A DNA stretch of 64,000 nucleotides, from contig NZ_SBIS02000008.1 in assembly GCF_004765815.2 (NCBI RefSeq), positions 62,001 through 126,000 on the forward strand, in the 5' to 3' direction. The notes under the pieces were generated by a model, which was given only the letters and a program-made list of their open reading frames with translations, searched no databases and had not been told where the DNA came from. The stretch comes from Halorussus salinus. GTDB lineage: Archaea > Halobacteriota > Halobacteria > Halobacteriales > Haladaptataceae. A program made the position numbers and the translations under genes. Of the stretch, positions 8,379 through 16,041 are shown piece after piece. The first letter of the stretch is position 1. Every line of letters begins with the position of its first letter.

Positions 8379-8527
8379 TTGTTGCCGCTACGCACAATTG
8401 TGTGTTGTCAGTGCAGGAAGCGGAGAATCGAATGTGCATAGCGATATGAATGCCTGATTACGGTGTGTAGATGGCCCAATCAAAGGATTTATGATTAATG
8501 TGTGTGACGACAAGAATGGAGGAAGCC

Positions 8528-8719
8528 ATGAATACTCCCACAACAGTCCGACGACGACTCGAACACGTACAGGCAATCATCGACACTGCAACTGAACACA
8601 TCGACTCCCCCGGCGACGAGTACGCACTCACTCGGGCGCAAGGTCTCTTAGAGCAGACTTTCGCCGATTTAGACGACTTTGAATCCGACCAGAACGCCGA
8701 TTCGAACTCGGACGAGTAA
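8528..8719 (+). CDS. Small acidic protein of unknown function
   Basis: This 63-residue protein (MNTPTTVRRRLEHVQAIIDT...) is mostly two helices with an acidic tail (DLDDFESDQNADSNSDE). Three in-frame ATGs are possible (8498, 8516, 8528). The last is chosen because GGAGGAAG ends four bases before it, a good Shine-Dalgarno match. ATTTATGA near 8488 is a TATA candidate that would instead favour 8516. No family was recognised; the length and divergent HTH partner would suit a small regulatory pair. Confidence 0.55.
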   Translation: MNTPTTVRRRLEHVQAIIDTATEHIDSPGDEYALTRAQGLLEQTFADLDDFESDQNADSNSDE

Positions 8720-8822
8720 ACGACCCAGCGAGTAGACCAACGGCAAGTTAAGTGCCTGTAGCCACTGTAGAGGAACCTATAGTTATCTCAAGCAACGCTA
8801 TATGGTTCTCTCGCCGACCCCG

Positions 8823-9818
8823 TCATCCACTCGGGAACAGCAGGAGGTGCCCGGCGAGGAAGACGAAGTAGCCGACGACGAACCACGTCGCGTGGTGTCG
8901 GCGAAGTTCGCCGTCGGCGACGCGCGCGACGTAAACCGTCGCGGCTAGCGCGACGAGGAGCATCACCGGCAGGTCCCACAGCACCACCGCCGGGGGAACC
9001 CGGTAGCTCGAAATCGCCGCGCCCAGTCCCACCGCGACCAACAGGTTCACCACGTTGCTCCCGACCAGCGTCCCGAACGCCAAGGTGGGCCGTCGCCGCC
9101 GAATCGACTCCCCGACCGTCGAGAGTTCCGGGAGCGCCGACCCGACGCCCAGCGTGACGATGCCGACCAGCGACCCGCCGAGGCCGAGACTCGCCACCAG
9201 CAGTTCGAGCGCCGAGAGCGCGACGAACGCGCTGGCCAGCACGACCGCCAGCGCGGCGACCGCGACCGCGGCGTCGATGCGCACGTCGCCCACCTCGTCT
9301 TCCCACTCCTCGGGAAAGGTCACGCGCTGGCCGCGGTCGTAGGTGTAGTAGAGGTACACCAGAAACGCGCCGACCAGTAGCAGTCCGTCGGCCCGCGATA
9401 CCGTGCCGTCGGCCGCCAGCGTCAGCGCCAGTCCGATGGCCAGCACCATCGGTACGTAACTCGACCGGACGAACGCCCGCGAGACGGTCACTCGGCCCGC
9501 GCTCAGCAGGAGGACCCCGACCAACAGCAACTGCTGTGTCGCCGACGAACCGACAGAGCCGCCCAGCACCGTCGCCGAGGCGACCTCGTAGTCCAGCGTC
9601 CCCGAGAGGATGCCCAGCGACGCGATGACGTGCGAGGAGATTTCCGGCAGACTCGTCCCGACCGCGACGACCGTCAGGCCGACGACCTCCTCGGAGACGC
9701 CGTAGCCCTGCGCGACGTTCACCGACCGCTCGACGGCGACGCGCGCGCTCGCCACCAACAGCGCGAGCGCGACCCCGCCGACCAGCACCGCGCCGATGGT
9801 CTCGGCCGTGACCGCCAC
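8823..9818 (-). CDS. Sodium/calcium exchanger family membrane protein
   Basis: This 331-residue protein has about ten helices and the two inverted alpha-repeats of the CaCA family. Repeat 1 reads VVAVGTSLPEISSHVIASL; repeat 2 reads TLGVGSALPELSTVGESI followed by GTLVGSNVVN. In known exchangers the ion site uses the Glu of each GTSLPE-like motif plus residues of the GSN motif. Here the first GSN motif is altered to GGSVGSSATQQ, so one half-site lacks the usual Asn. The gene lies 72 bp downstream of the P-type ATPase in the same direction, consistent with a calcium-efflux operon. Confidence 0.88.
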   Translation of the reverse strand: MAVTAETIGAVLVGGVALALLVASARVAVERSVNVAQGYGVSEEVVGLTVVAVGTSLPEISSHVIASLGILSGTLDYEVASATVLGGSVGSSATQQLLLVGVLLLSAGRVTVSRAFVRSSYVPMVLAIGLALTLAADGTVSRADGLLLVGAFLVYLYYTYDRGQRVTFPEEWEDEVGDVRIDAAVAVAALAVVLASAFVALSALELLVASLGLGGSLVGIVTLGVGSALPELSTVGESIRRRRPTLAFGTLVGSNVVNLLVAVGLGAAISSYRVPPAVVLWDLPVMLLVALAATVYVARVADGELRRHHATWFVVGYFVFLAGHLLLFPSG

Positions 9819-9890
9819 GCTCCTCGGTTCGACGGACGGAGGGGTAAGCGTTCTCGTCGGCCGAAACCGGCCGGTCTCTCGTCTGCTGGT

Positions 9891-12725
9891 CTACTCGCTG
9901 ACGAACTGACCGAGACCCACCCGGCCGACCAGCGCCAGCGCGACGAACGCGACGAACCCCACGGCTATCCACGACCACGACGCGAGTTCGAGCGCGACGA
10001 CGCCGAACGCCTCCCGAACCGGCGTGTAGAGGATGGCCAACTGGAGCGCCAGCGTGAGACCGATTGCGCCCAACAGCCACCGGTTCGAGAGTGCCGAGAG
10101 GTCGTAGCGCGACCGGATGAGCTGAATCCGGACCAACTCGATGACGACGAGGAAGGTAAACAGCGTCGTCTGGGCGACGACGAGCGTCGCCAGTCCCAGC
10201 CCGTAGAAGAACACGCCGAGACCGGTTACGGTCATCAGGACGCCGATGAACCCCACCGAGGCCAGCACCCTGTCGTTGACGACGCGCTCGCTGGCCTCGC
10301 GGGGCGGGCGCTCCATTACGTCCTCGGCCTTGGGGTCCGCGCCGAGCGCCAAGGCCGGGAGACCGTCGGTGACGAGATTTATCCACAGGAGCATGACTGG
10401 CGTCAGGACCACCGCCTCCGCGCTCCCGGCGAACGTCTCGGGGAACAGCGCGGCCCCCACGAGCGCGCCGACGAACACCACCAACACCTCGCCCGCGTTC
10501 GCCGACAGGAGATAGTTGACGAACTTCCGCACGTTGTCGAACACGCCGCGGCCCTCCGCCACGGCGTCCCGAATCGTCCGGAAGTTGTCGTCGCGCAACA
10601 CCACGTCGGCGGCGGTCCGGGCCACGTCGGTCCCGCGCTGGCCCATCGCCACGCCCACGTCGGCGCGCTTCAGCGCGGGCGCGTCGTTCACGCCGTCGCC
10701 GGTCATCGCCACGGTGTGGTCGTTGTCCTGTAACGCGCCCAGTATCCGGACCTTGTGGCTCGGCGAGACCCGCGCGAACACCTCGACCTCCTCGACGCGC
10801 TCGGCCAACTCGCCTTCGGACAACGCCTCGACCTCCGGGCCAGCCATCGCGCCCGCCGGGTCGAAGCCCAACTCCGCGCCGATGGCCTTCGCCGTCTCGA
10901 CGTTGTCGCCGGTCGCCATCACGGTCCGAATCCCCGCGCCGCGACAGTCCGCGACCGCCTCCGCTACCTCGGGTCTCGGCGGGTCCATCAGTCCCTGCAA
11001 CCCGAGAAACGTCAGTCCCTCCTCTAACTCGTCGTCCGGCGCGTCGAGGTCCACGCCCGTCTTCCGGGCGAACCCCAGCACGCGGAGCGCGTCGCTGGCC
11101 AACCGGGCGTTCGTCGCCAGAATCTCGTCGCGGCGGTCGTCGGTCAGCGCCACGACTTCGCCGTCCGCCAGCACCGAGTCGCATCGGGACAGAATCTCCT
11201 CCGGTGCGCCCTTGACGTGGGCCGTCGGGTCGGCGTTCGACGCGGAGACGCTCCCACTATCGTTTCCGTTTACGCCTACGTTTACGCTTTCATTTACGTT
11301 TCTGTCAACGCTTTCGTTTTCGCTCATCCCCGAATCGGCGGTATCGTTCTCTCCTTGGCCACCCGCTTCGCGGCCGTCGCCGCGGGTCACGACCGTCATA
11401 CGCTTTCGCTCCGAGGAGAACGGAATCTCGCGCACCCGGTCGCCGTCGAAGGCGACGCCAGCCTCGTCGGCCGCCCGGCGGAGCGCCACCTCGGTCGGGT
11501 CTCCTCGGTAGCCCTCCGGCGTGCGCTCGGCGTCGTTGCATATCGCGCCCGTTCGAAGAAGCGCCGCGAGCGCGGGCGGGATTTTGTCGCTCGTCGGTGA
11601 CGCGCCGTCGGTCCGCGCGTCCGCCTCCACCTCCGCGTGCGCTTGTTCGCCGCTCGACAGGACGTACGTCTCGCTCCCCGCGTAGGCCCGCCGGACGGTC
11701 ATCTCGTTTTCGGTCAGCGTCCCGGTCTTGTCAGTGACGATAACGTCCACCGAGCCGAGGCTCTCGACCACCGGCAGTCGCCGGACTAGCGCGTCCCGCC
11801 GGAGGAGTCGCCGGGACCCGAGCGCGAGCGTCAGTGTGACCACGGCGGGCAGTCCCTCGGGTACCGCCGCGACCGCGAGCGTGACCGCGACCAGCAGGAC
11901 TGCGATGGGCGACGATTGGGTGAACACTAACTGGACCACGGCGACGAGCGCGATGACGCCGAGTGTCAACCCCGCGATTCGCCTGCCCAGCGCGTCGACC
12001 TCCTTCTGAAACGGGGTCGGCGGCTCGTCGGTCGCGCCCAACTGCGCGGCGATGGCTCCGACTTGGGTCTCCATCCCGGTCGCCACGGCGATGGCGGTGC
12101 CCCGGCCGTCCACCGCGTGAGTGTTCATGAACACCATGTCGGTCCGGTCGGCAGGTGGTGCGTCCGCGGGGACCTCCTCGGTCGTCTTCTCGACGCTCGC
12201 GCTCTCGCCGGTCAGCGCCGACTCGTCGGCCGCGAGTCGCTGGGTCTCGACGAGTCGCCCGTCGGCCGGAATTACGTCACCCTGCTCGACGACGAACACG
12301 TCGCCGGGAACGACCTCGCGGGCGTCTACGGTCCGCTTCTCACCGTCCCGAACCACCGTCGCGTCCGGCGTCGAGAGCGACCGGAGCGCCCGAATCGACT
12401 TCTCCGTGCGGTAGTCCTGCACGAACCCGAACAGCCCGTTTGCCAGCAGGATAGCCGCGATGAGTCCGGCCTCGGCGTACTCCGGCGTCTGGCCCGGCAG
12501 GAAGCCGACCGCCAGCGACAGCGCCGCCGCGACCACCAGCAGGTAGGTCAGCCAGTTGCGGAACTGGGCGACGAACAGGCCGAGCGCCGACGCGCGCTCG
12601 GCGTCCCGTATCTCGTTGGGGCCCCACTCGTCGTACCGTCGTCTGGCTTCCTCTTCGCTCAGGCCTGCCTCGTCGGCGTCGAGACGCTCGAAGACCTCCT
12701 TCGGGGCTCGGGCGTGCCAGTCCAT
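9891..12725 (-). CDS. P2-type cation-transporting ATPase (probable Ca2+ pump)
   Basis: This 944-residue pump starts at MDWHARAPKEVF. The frame is open further upstream to 12878, but that Lys/Arg-rich extension is translated hexamer repeat. Domains in order: cation-ATPase N-terminus (1-60), actuator with TGES (172-175), M4 with PEGL (Glu290), phosphorylation site DKTGT (Asp332), nucleotide domain with KGAPEE (505-510), hinge TGDGVND (685-691), M5 with Asn743/Glu746 and M6 NLVTDG (783-788). The PEGL Glu with M6 Asn/Asp matches SERCA/PMR1-like calcium or manganese pumps. Residues about 451-500 are a low-complexity insert, of which 467-489 is encoded by a CG-hexamer array. Confidence 0.93.
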   Translation of the reverse strand: MDWHARAPKEVFERLDADEAGLSEEEARRRYDEWGPNEIRDAERASALGLFVAQFRNWLTYLLVVAAALSLAVGFLPGQTPEYAEAGLIAAILLANGLFGFVQDYRTEKSIRALRSLSTPDATVVRDGEKRTVDAREVVPGDVFVVEQGDVIPADGRLVETQRLAADESALTGESASVEKTTEEVPADAPPADRTDMVFMNTHAVDGRGTAIAVATGMETQVGAIAAQLGATDEPPTPFQKEVDALGRRIAGLTLGVIALVAVVQLVFTQSSPIAVLLVAVTLAVAAVPEGLPAVVTLTLALGSRRLLRRDALVRRLPVVESLGSVDVIVTDKTGTLTENEMTVRRAYAGSETYVLSSGEQAHAEVEADARTDGASPTSDKIPPALAALLRTGAICNDAERTPEGYRGDPTEVALRRAADEAGVAFDGDRVREIPFSSERKRMTVVTRGDGREAGGQGENDTADSGMSENESVDRNVNESVNVGVNGNDSGSVSASNADPTAHVKGAPEEILSRCDSVLADGEVVALTDDRRDEILATNARLASDALRVLGFARKTGVDLDAPDDELEEGLTFLGLQGLMDPPRPEVAEAVADCRGAGIRTVMATGDNVETAKAIGAELGFDPAGAMAGPEVEALSEGELAERVEEVEVFARVSPSHKVRILGALQDNDHTVAMTGDGVNDAPALKRADVGVAMGQRGTDVARTAADVVLRDDNFRTIRDAVAEGRGVFDNVRKFVNYLLSANAGEVLVVFVGALVGAALFPETFAGSAEAVVLTPVMLLWINLVTDGLPALALGADPKAEDVMERPPREASERVVNDRVLASVGFIGVLMTVTGLGVFFYGLGLATLVVAQTTLFTFLVVIELVRIQLIRSRYDLSALSNRWLLGAIGLTLALQLAILYTPVREAFGVVALELASWSWIAVGFVAFVALALVGRVGLGQFVSE
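11261..11326. repeat. (CGNNNN)n hexamer array A, inside the P-type ATPase gene
   Basis: CG starts at 11261, 11267, 11273, 11279, 11285, 11297, 11309, 11315 and 11321; the two missing positions (11291, 11303) read CA and TG, as single transitions would give. Intervening tetramers are TTTC, TTTA, CCTA, CTTT, TCAA, TTTT. The array is in frame with the gene on the minus strand (two codons per unit) and encodes residues 467-489 of the nucleotide-domain loop, rich in Asn, Val, Glu and Ser. Confidence 0.9.
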
Positions 12726-12828
12726 CGAACGGTTCTCTCCTCGAACGGTGTCCAGCGTCGAAAGTGTACGGGACGGCTCGTCGGGTCCCGGCACGTCGAA
12801 TTTCACCTCGGAAAACTGGCGTCTTCGG

Positions 12829-12866
12829 CGTTTGCGCTTTCGTTTACGCAATCGAAAACGTAAACG
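12829..12866. repeat. (CGNNNN)n hexamer array B, upstream of the P-type ATPase gene
   Basis: CG starts at 12829, 12835, 12841, 12847, 12853, 12859 and 12865, seven without a break. Spacers are TTTG, CTTT, TTTA, CAAT, AAAA, TAAA. It lies about 105 bp before the chosen ATPase start, in a region that would be leader or promoter. Confidence 0.9.
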
Positions 12867-12929
12867 CTTTTTTAGCAAGCTTAGTCGCGTTCGTTCCGAC
12901 TACGAGAGTGGCGTCGCTCGTCGGTAGCG

Positions 12930-12969
12930 TCGAAAGAAAACACCTCGTGTACCCCTACCCGAGGTGTTT
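12930..12969 (-). terminator. Hairpin plus T-rich tract, downstream of the DUF192 lipoprotein gene
   Basis: AAACACCTCG (12938-12947) and CGAGGTGTTT (12960-12969) form a perfect 10-bp stem with a 12-nt loop. Read on the minus strand the stem runs into TTTTCTTTCG. It sits 57 bp after the stop of the minus-strand gene at 13026, so an intrinsic terminator is the simplest reading. The stem could also act as a protein-binding inverted repeat. Confidence 0.5.
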
Positions 12970-13025
12970 CGTTCCTCACACGGATTCTATAAATGCTTTG
13001 TGTTCGGGACCGCCGGACGAAACGC

Positions 13026-13649
13026 TCACCAGTTCAGCCACGACAGCCAGCCGGTCGATTCGGCCTCCGGGGGCTGGCCCTCGAACACCAACTCCGTTCC
13101 GGGACCGACGCCGGTCCGGTTGGCGAACCCGCGCGGGAGTTCCACGACGTACTTGGCCTCTCCGTCGCTCGGGTAACTCTCTAACTCGCTCGTGGAGGCG
13201 TTGGGCTGTGTCCGGGCGTGCTGGACGTTCAACACGGTGTTGTCGGGACCCACGAATATCATGTCGAGCGGAACGAGGGTGTTTTTCATCCAGAACGACA
13301 CCTGCTGGGCGTTCTCGTAGACGAACACCATCCCGGTCCGGTTGGCTAACTCCTCGCGGTGCATCAGCCCCGACTGGCGCTCGCCCGGCTCGTCGGCGAC
13401 CATCAGTGAGACGGTGACGTTCTCGCCGTCCTCCACGACGAACGTCGCGTTGACGGTCCGCTCTACGTCGGTCGTGGTCGGCGGCGGGTCGGTCGTCGTC
13501 CGGTCCGCCGTCTCAGGATTTGCTGTCGGCTCTACGGTCGTCGCCGTCTCCTGTCCGTTGGTGTCGTCTGTCGCCGTGCCGCCGAACCCTCCGGCGCATC
13601 CCCCGAGGAGTACCATGACCCCCACCAGAACCGCGGCGTACCTTCTCAT
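13026..13649 (-). CDS. DUF192 domain lipoprotein
   Basis: This 207-residue protein has a lipoprotein signal (MRRYAAVLVGVMVLLGGCAG, lipobox Cys18) and a Thr/Asp-rich linker to about residue 65. The DUF192 domain follows: SLMVADEPGERQSGLMHREEL, GMVFVYENAQQVSFWMKNT, PLDMIFVGPD and FANRTGVGPGTELVFE. DUF192 proteins are small beta-rich secreted proteins found in bacteria and archaea; their biochemical role is unknown. This one should be anchored outside the membrane by lipid. It follows the DUF456 gene in the same direction after an 81-bp gap, so the two may be cotranscribed. Confidence 0.9.
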   Translation of the reverse strand: MRRYAAVLVGVMVLLGGCAGGFGGTATDDTNGQETATTVEPTANPETADRTTTDPPPTTTDVERTVNATFVVEDGENVTVSLMVADEPGERQSGLMHREELANRTGMVFVYENAQQVSFWMKNTLVPLDMIFVGPDNTVLNVQHARTQPNASTSELESYPSDGEAKYVVELPRGFANRTGVGPGTELVFEGQPPEAESTGWLSWLNW

Positions 13650-13730
13650 GTCACGCTACTACTTCCCGGTCGGACAAAAAGGTTGAGCGCGACGGGCGGT
13701 GCGAGCGGGGACGCGAGACCGACCGGCGCG

Positions 13731-14207
13731 TCAGAGCGCGACCAGCAGGAACCCGCCCAGTAGCGAGAGTGTGACGACCAACTGGACCACCGCGGACCCG
13801 AGGACCCCGACCGCGGCGAACACCGCCGCCCGTGCCCCCTGTCCGGCGTTCCGCGTCCGGTAGTACTCCGCGGCGAAGACGGTGACCGCGATTCCGACGA
13901 CGAGCGCGGCGGGACCCGCGACGAAGAACAGCGGGATGCTCACTACCGTCGCCAAGAGCGTCGTCTTCTTCGAGGCTCCTCCGGCGCTCGCGGCGAGCGC
14001 GCCCCCAAGCTGGTCGGCGAGGATGGCGGCGAGACCGACCAGCGTGAACGCGACCAGTACGAGGAGGCCCGGCGTCGCGAACCCGCTCGACCACCAGTAG
14101 AGGTAGACGCCGACGAGCGAGAGGCCAGCACCGGGGACAGCGGGAACGACGCTCCCGACGACGCCAGCGAGCAGTAAAACCACGGCGGCGACGAAGAATA
14201 GGTCCAT
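13731..14207 (-). CDS. DUF456 family membrane protein
   Basis: This 158-residue protein has four hydrophobic segments. The family pattern is clear: LLLAGVVGSVVPAVPGAGLSLVGVYLYWW at the N-terminus, then AAILADQLGGALAASAGGASKKTTLLATVVSIP and a C-terminal helix. The start at 14207 (MDLFFVAAVV) is chosen because the frame continues upstream only into basic residues encoded by array C. DUF456 proteins resemble small-molecule or ion channel-like glycine-zipper proteins, but the function is not established. It is divergent from the parA operon. Confidence 0.85.
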   Translation of the reverse strand: MDLFFVAAVVLLLAGVVGSVVPAVPGAGLSLVGVYLYWWSSGFATPGLLVLVAFTLVGLAAILADQLGGALAASAGGASKKTTLLATVVSIPLFFVAGPAALVVGIAVTVFAAEYYRTRNAGQGARAAVFAAVGVLGSAVVQLVVTLSLLGGFLLVAL

Positions 14208-14286
14208 GCGCGTCCGTAGACGCTTCGCGAGGTTAGCGGTTGTGGCTCGGTACGCGAGCGACCGGGACGCGAACCACGCGCATTTT

Positions 14287-14324
14287 CGTTTGCGTAAACG
14301 CATTCGAAAACGCAACCGTAAATG
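14287..14324. repeat. (CGNNNN)n hexamer array C, between the DUF456 gene and parA
   Basis: CG starts at 14287, 14293, 14299, 14305, 14311 and 14317, then TG at 14323. Spacers are TTTG, TAAA, CATT, AAAA, CAAC, TAAA. It lies about 30 bp upstream of the parA TATA box and is in the same 6-bp register as array D (78 bp, 13 units, apart). Confidence 0.88.
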
Positions 14325-14353
14325 TTCTTTCTCCAACACTCGTCTGACGAAGG

Positions 14354-14360
14354 ATTAAAT
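14354..14360 (+). promoter_or_regulatory. TATA-like element of the parA operon
   Basis: TTAAATA lies 31-37 bp before the ATG at 14391, predicting transcription to start close to the start codon. Confidence 0.65.
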
Positions 14361-14364
14361 ACGT

Positions 14365-14388
14365 CGTTTGCGTTTGCGCAAACGCAAA
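14365..14388. promoter_or_regulatory. Array D / perfect 22-bp palindrome in the parA promoter (putative operator)
   Basis: CG starts at 14365, 14371, 14377 and 14383. Bases 14367-14388 are a perfect palindrome of half-site TTTGCGTTTGC. It fills the space between TATA box and start codon, so a bound protein would block transcription. It is built from the same hexamers as the arrays. An autoregulatory operator is inferred. Confidence 0.7.
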
Positions 14389-14390
14389 TC

Positions 14391-15281
14391 ATGTCTCGGT
14401 CCATCCGCGCCTGCACCTTCCTCGACAAGGGAGGGACGGGCAAGACCACGACGGCCGCCCACCTCGGCGTCGCGCTCGCCGAACGCGGCCACGACGTGTT
14501 GCTCATCGACCTCGCGGGCAAACAGGGCGACCTCGTCAAGCACTTCGGGCGATGGGAGACCGTCGAGCGCCAGATAGACGAGGACGACGACTGGCCGAAC
14601 ATTTCGACGGTCTTTCAGGACCAGTGGGACGCCATCGCCGAGAAGTTGGGCGACGCCGCAGTCGAGGACCTCATCTTGGAGACCGACGAGGGCGTCGATC
14701 TGATTCCGGCCCATCCGGGCCTCGACAGCCTCGACGCCGAACTCGGCAACATCGACGACGCCCACGACCGCTACTCCCGGCTCGACTCGTTCTTGAACGA
14801 GTACGTCGAACCGCTGGGTTACGACGCCATCCTCATCGACCTGCCGGGCCTGACGAACAACGTCAGCTACAACGGCTTGTGGGCCGCGCGGAACGTCATC
14901 GCGCCGGTCGAGATGGGACCGTTCGAGTCCGAACAGGCCGAAGCGTTGCGCGCGGACCTCGACAAGATCGGCGCGAACTTCGACGTGGACGTGAAACTGG
15001 CGATGGTCCTCCCGAACAAGGTGGACACGCGAACGACACTCGCCGAGGAGTACCTCGACGCCTTCGAGGAGGCCTACCCCGAGGCGTTCGTCTCCTCGCA
15101 CGTCCCCGTCAGTCAGGACATCCGGAACGCCGCCGAGTCGGGCCGGACCGCGTTCGCGCTCGAAGAGCCGTCCACGACCGCCCAACGCGCACGCGAGTCG
15201 TTCCTCGACAACGCCGAGACGCTGGTCGAGCGACTCCGGGAGCGCGAGCGCGCCGCCCCGGCGGGAGGTGAGGTGGCGTGA
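14391..15281 (+). CDS. parA: ParA/Soj family ATPase
   Basis: This 296-residue protein has the deviant Walker A box of ParA/MinD proteins (FLDKGGTGKTTTAAHL, signature Lys13 and Lys18), switch-like DLAGKQGDLVKHFG (Walker A') and Walker B ILIDLPGLTNN. ParA proteins bind DNA non-specifically with ATP and move or position DNA or other cargo with the help of a partner that binds a specific site. The start is fixed by TATA spacing; an open upstream extension to 14322 is repeat-derived. The stop overlaps the start of the next gene (GTGA), so the two are translationally coupled. CG-hexamer arrays flank the operon on both sides. Confidence 0.93.
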   Translation: MSRSIRACTFLDKGGTGKTTTAAHLGVALAERGHDVLLIDLAGKQGDLVKHFGRWETVERQIDEDDDWPNISTVFQDQWDAIAEKLGDAAVEDLILETDEGVDLIPAHPGLDSLDAELGNIDDAHDRYSRLDSFLNEYVEPLGYDAILIDLPGLTNNVSYNGLWAARNVIAPVEMGPFESEQAEALRADLDKIGANFDVDVKLAMVLPNKVDTRTTLAEEYLDAFEEAYPEAFVSSHVPVSQDIRNAAESGRTAFALEEPSTTAQRARESFLDNAETLVERLRERERAAPAGGEVA

Positions 15282-15670
15282 GCGACCCCGACCTCGAAGA
15301 ACTCCGCCAGCAGACTCAGCGCACCGACCGCCTCGCGGAACCCGACGCCCGCGAGGACGGGACCGAAGACTTGGTGGAGGATTTGGTCGAAGCCCTCGGC
15401 GCTATCGACTCGGGCGAACAGGCCAAGACCTTCGCCGCCAGAGACGAGTCGGTGACGGCGCTTCTCTCGACGCTGGACGACCGCCAGCACGACCTCGAAG
15501 CCGTCGGCACCGCGCTACAGGGCGCGCTCGGCCGCGAAATCGAAACCGACTCGCTGGACCGGAGCGAAATCGTCCGCCTCGCAGTCCGGCTCGGCCTCCG
15601 AGAGGCCGCGCCGGAGTACCTCGACCTCCTCGCCGACGCGTCCGGCGAGTACGCTCGCAGAAACGTCTGA
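15278..15670 (+). CDS. Small partner protein encoded with ParA (putative centromere-binding protein)
   Basis: This 130-residue acidic protein starts at a GTG overlapping the parA stop by 4 nt. The N-terminal two thirds is helical and charged (DLEELRQQTQRTDRLAEPD; EDLVEDLVEALGAIDSGEQ). The C-terminus IETDSLDRSEIVRLAVRLGL (88-107) looks like the strand and first helix of a ribbon-helix-helix fold, although I cannot confirm this by eye. ParB itself (HTH, CTP-binding) is not present. In many plasmid and archaeal systems the ParA gene is followed by a small site-specific DNA-binding protein, and this is the natural candidate here. Confidence 0.75.
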   Translation: MSDPDLEELRQQTQRTDRLAEPDAREDGTEDLVEDLVEALGAIDSGEQAKTFAARDESVTALLSTLDDRQHDLEAVGTALQGALGREIETDSLDRSEIVRLAVRLGLREAAPEYLDLLADASGEYARRNV

Positions 15671-15692
15671 CGGGGCTTTCTTCTACTGTTCA

Positions 15693-15778
15693 CGACAACG
15701 TTTTCGCAATCGTTTACGCTTCTGTTTTCGGCTACGTTTTCGTTTTCGAAATCGGAAACGTCTCCGAGTCCGAAAACG
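15693..15778. repeat. (CGNNNN)n hexamer array E, directly downstream of the parA operon
   Basis: Fifteen consecutive 6-bp positions from 15693 to 15777: fourteen are CG and one (15723) is TG. Spacers include TTTT, CAAT, TTTA, CTTC, GCTA, AAAT, GAAA, TCTC, AGTC, AAAA. It begins 22 bp after the stop of the partner gene and holds no gene. Confidence 0.93.
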
Positions 15779-15914
15779 ACGGAGGGGATTCGTTCGTGAC
15801 GACGCTATCGACGCCGGTTTTCGGTCTCAGTCGCGCGACGCGAGTGACTGCCCACCGCTCTCGCGGACACGTCTCTCGACTATCGGTGCGGACGGGTCCC
15901 TTACTTGACAGAAA

Positions 15915-15958
15915 CGTTTGCGTAAACGATAGCGAAAACGCAATCGTAAACGAACTCG
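15915..15958. repeat. (CGNNNN)n hexamer array F
   Basis: CG starts at 15915, 15921, 15927, 15933, 15939, 15945, 15951 and 15957. Spacers are TTTG, TAAA, ATAG, AAAA, CAAT, TAAA, AACT. It lies 85-125 bp upstream of the gene at 16042. Confidence 0.9.
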
Positions 15959-16041
15959 GTCGCCGAGGTCGCGTTCCGAACGTGGCTCGCTCCTGACACG
16001 CGGCGTGGTGATTGATAACGCACGAGGGCGTAGCGCGGGTC

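Larger units (their letters stand above)
15671..16041. other. Non-coding region carrying arrays E and F
   Basis: No coding frame was supported in this 371-bp stretch. It holds a short T-rich stretch after the partner gene (CTTTCTTCT near 15676) and the two arrays, separated by about 135 bp of ordinary high-G+C sequence. The arrays share one 6-bp register (15693 and 15915 differ by 37 units). Confidence 0.6.

Noticed and set aside
8788-11184. Long minus-strand frame overlapping the exchanger and ATPase
   Set aside because: It is Arg/Gly-rich, spans two recognised genes in another frame, and is a usual shadow of high-G+C coding DNA.
12726-12878. N-terminal extension of the P-type ATPase (Lys/Arg-rich)
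   Set aside because: It is the translation of array B and following promoter-like DNA; the basic peptide is unlike haloarchaeal proteins, and MDWHARAP matches the family start.
14208-14339. N-terminal extension of the DUF456 protein
   Set aside because: The extension is basic and derived from array C; the family begins with the first hydrophobic helix at 14207.
14322-14390. Upstream ATG for the ParA protein
   Set aside because: It lies before the TATA box and the added residues come from the promoter and palindrome; the ATG at 14391 has correct promoter spacing.
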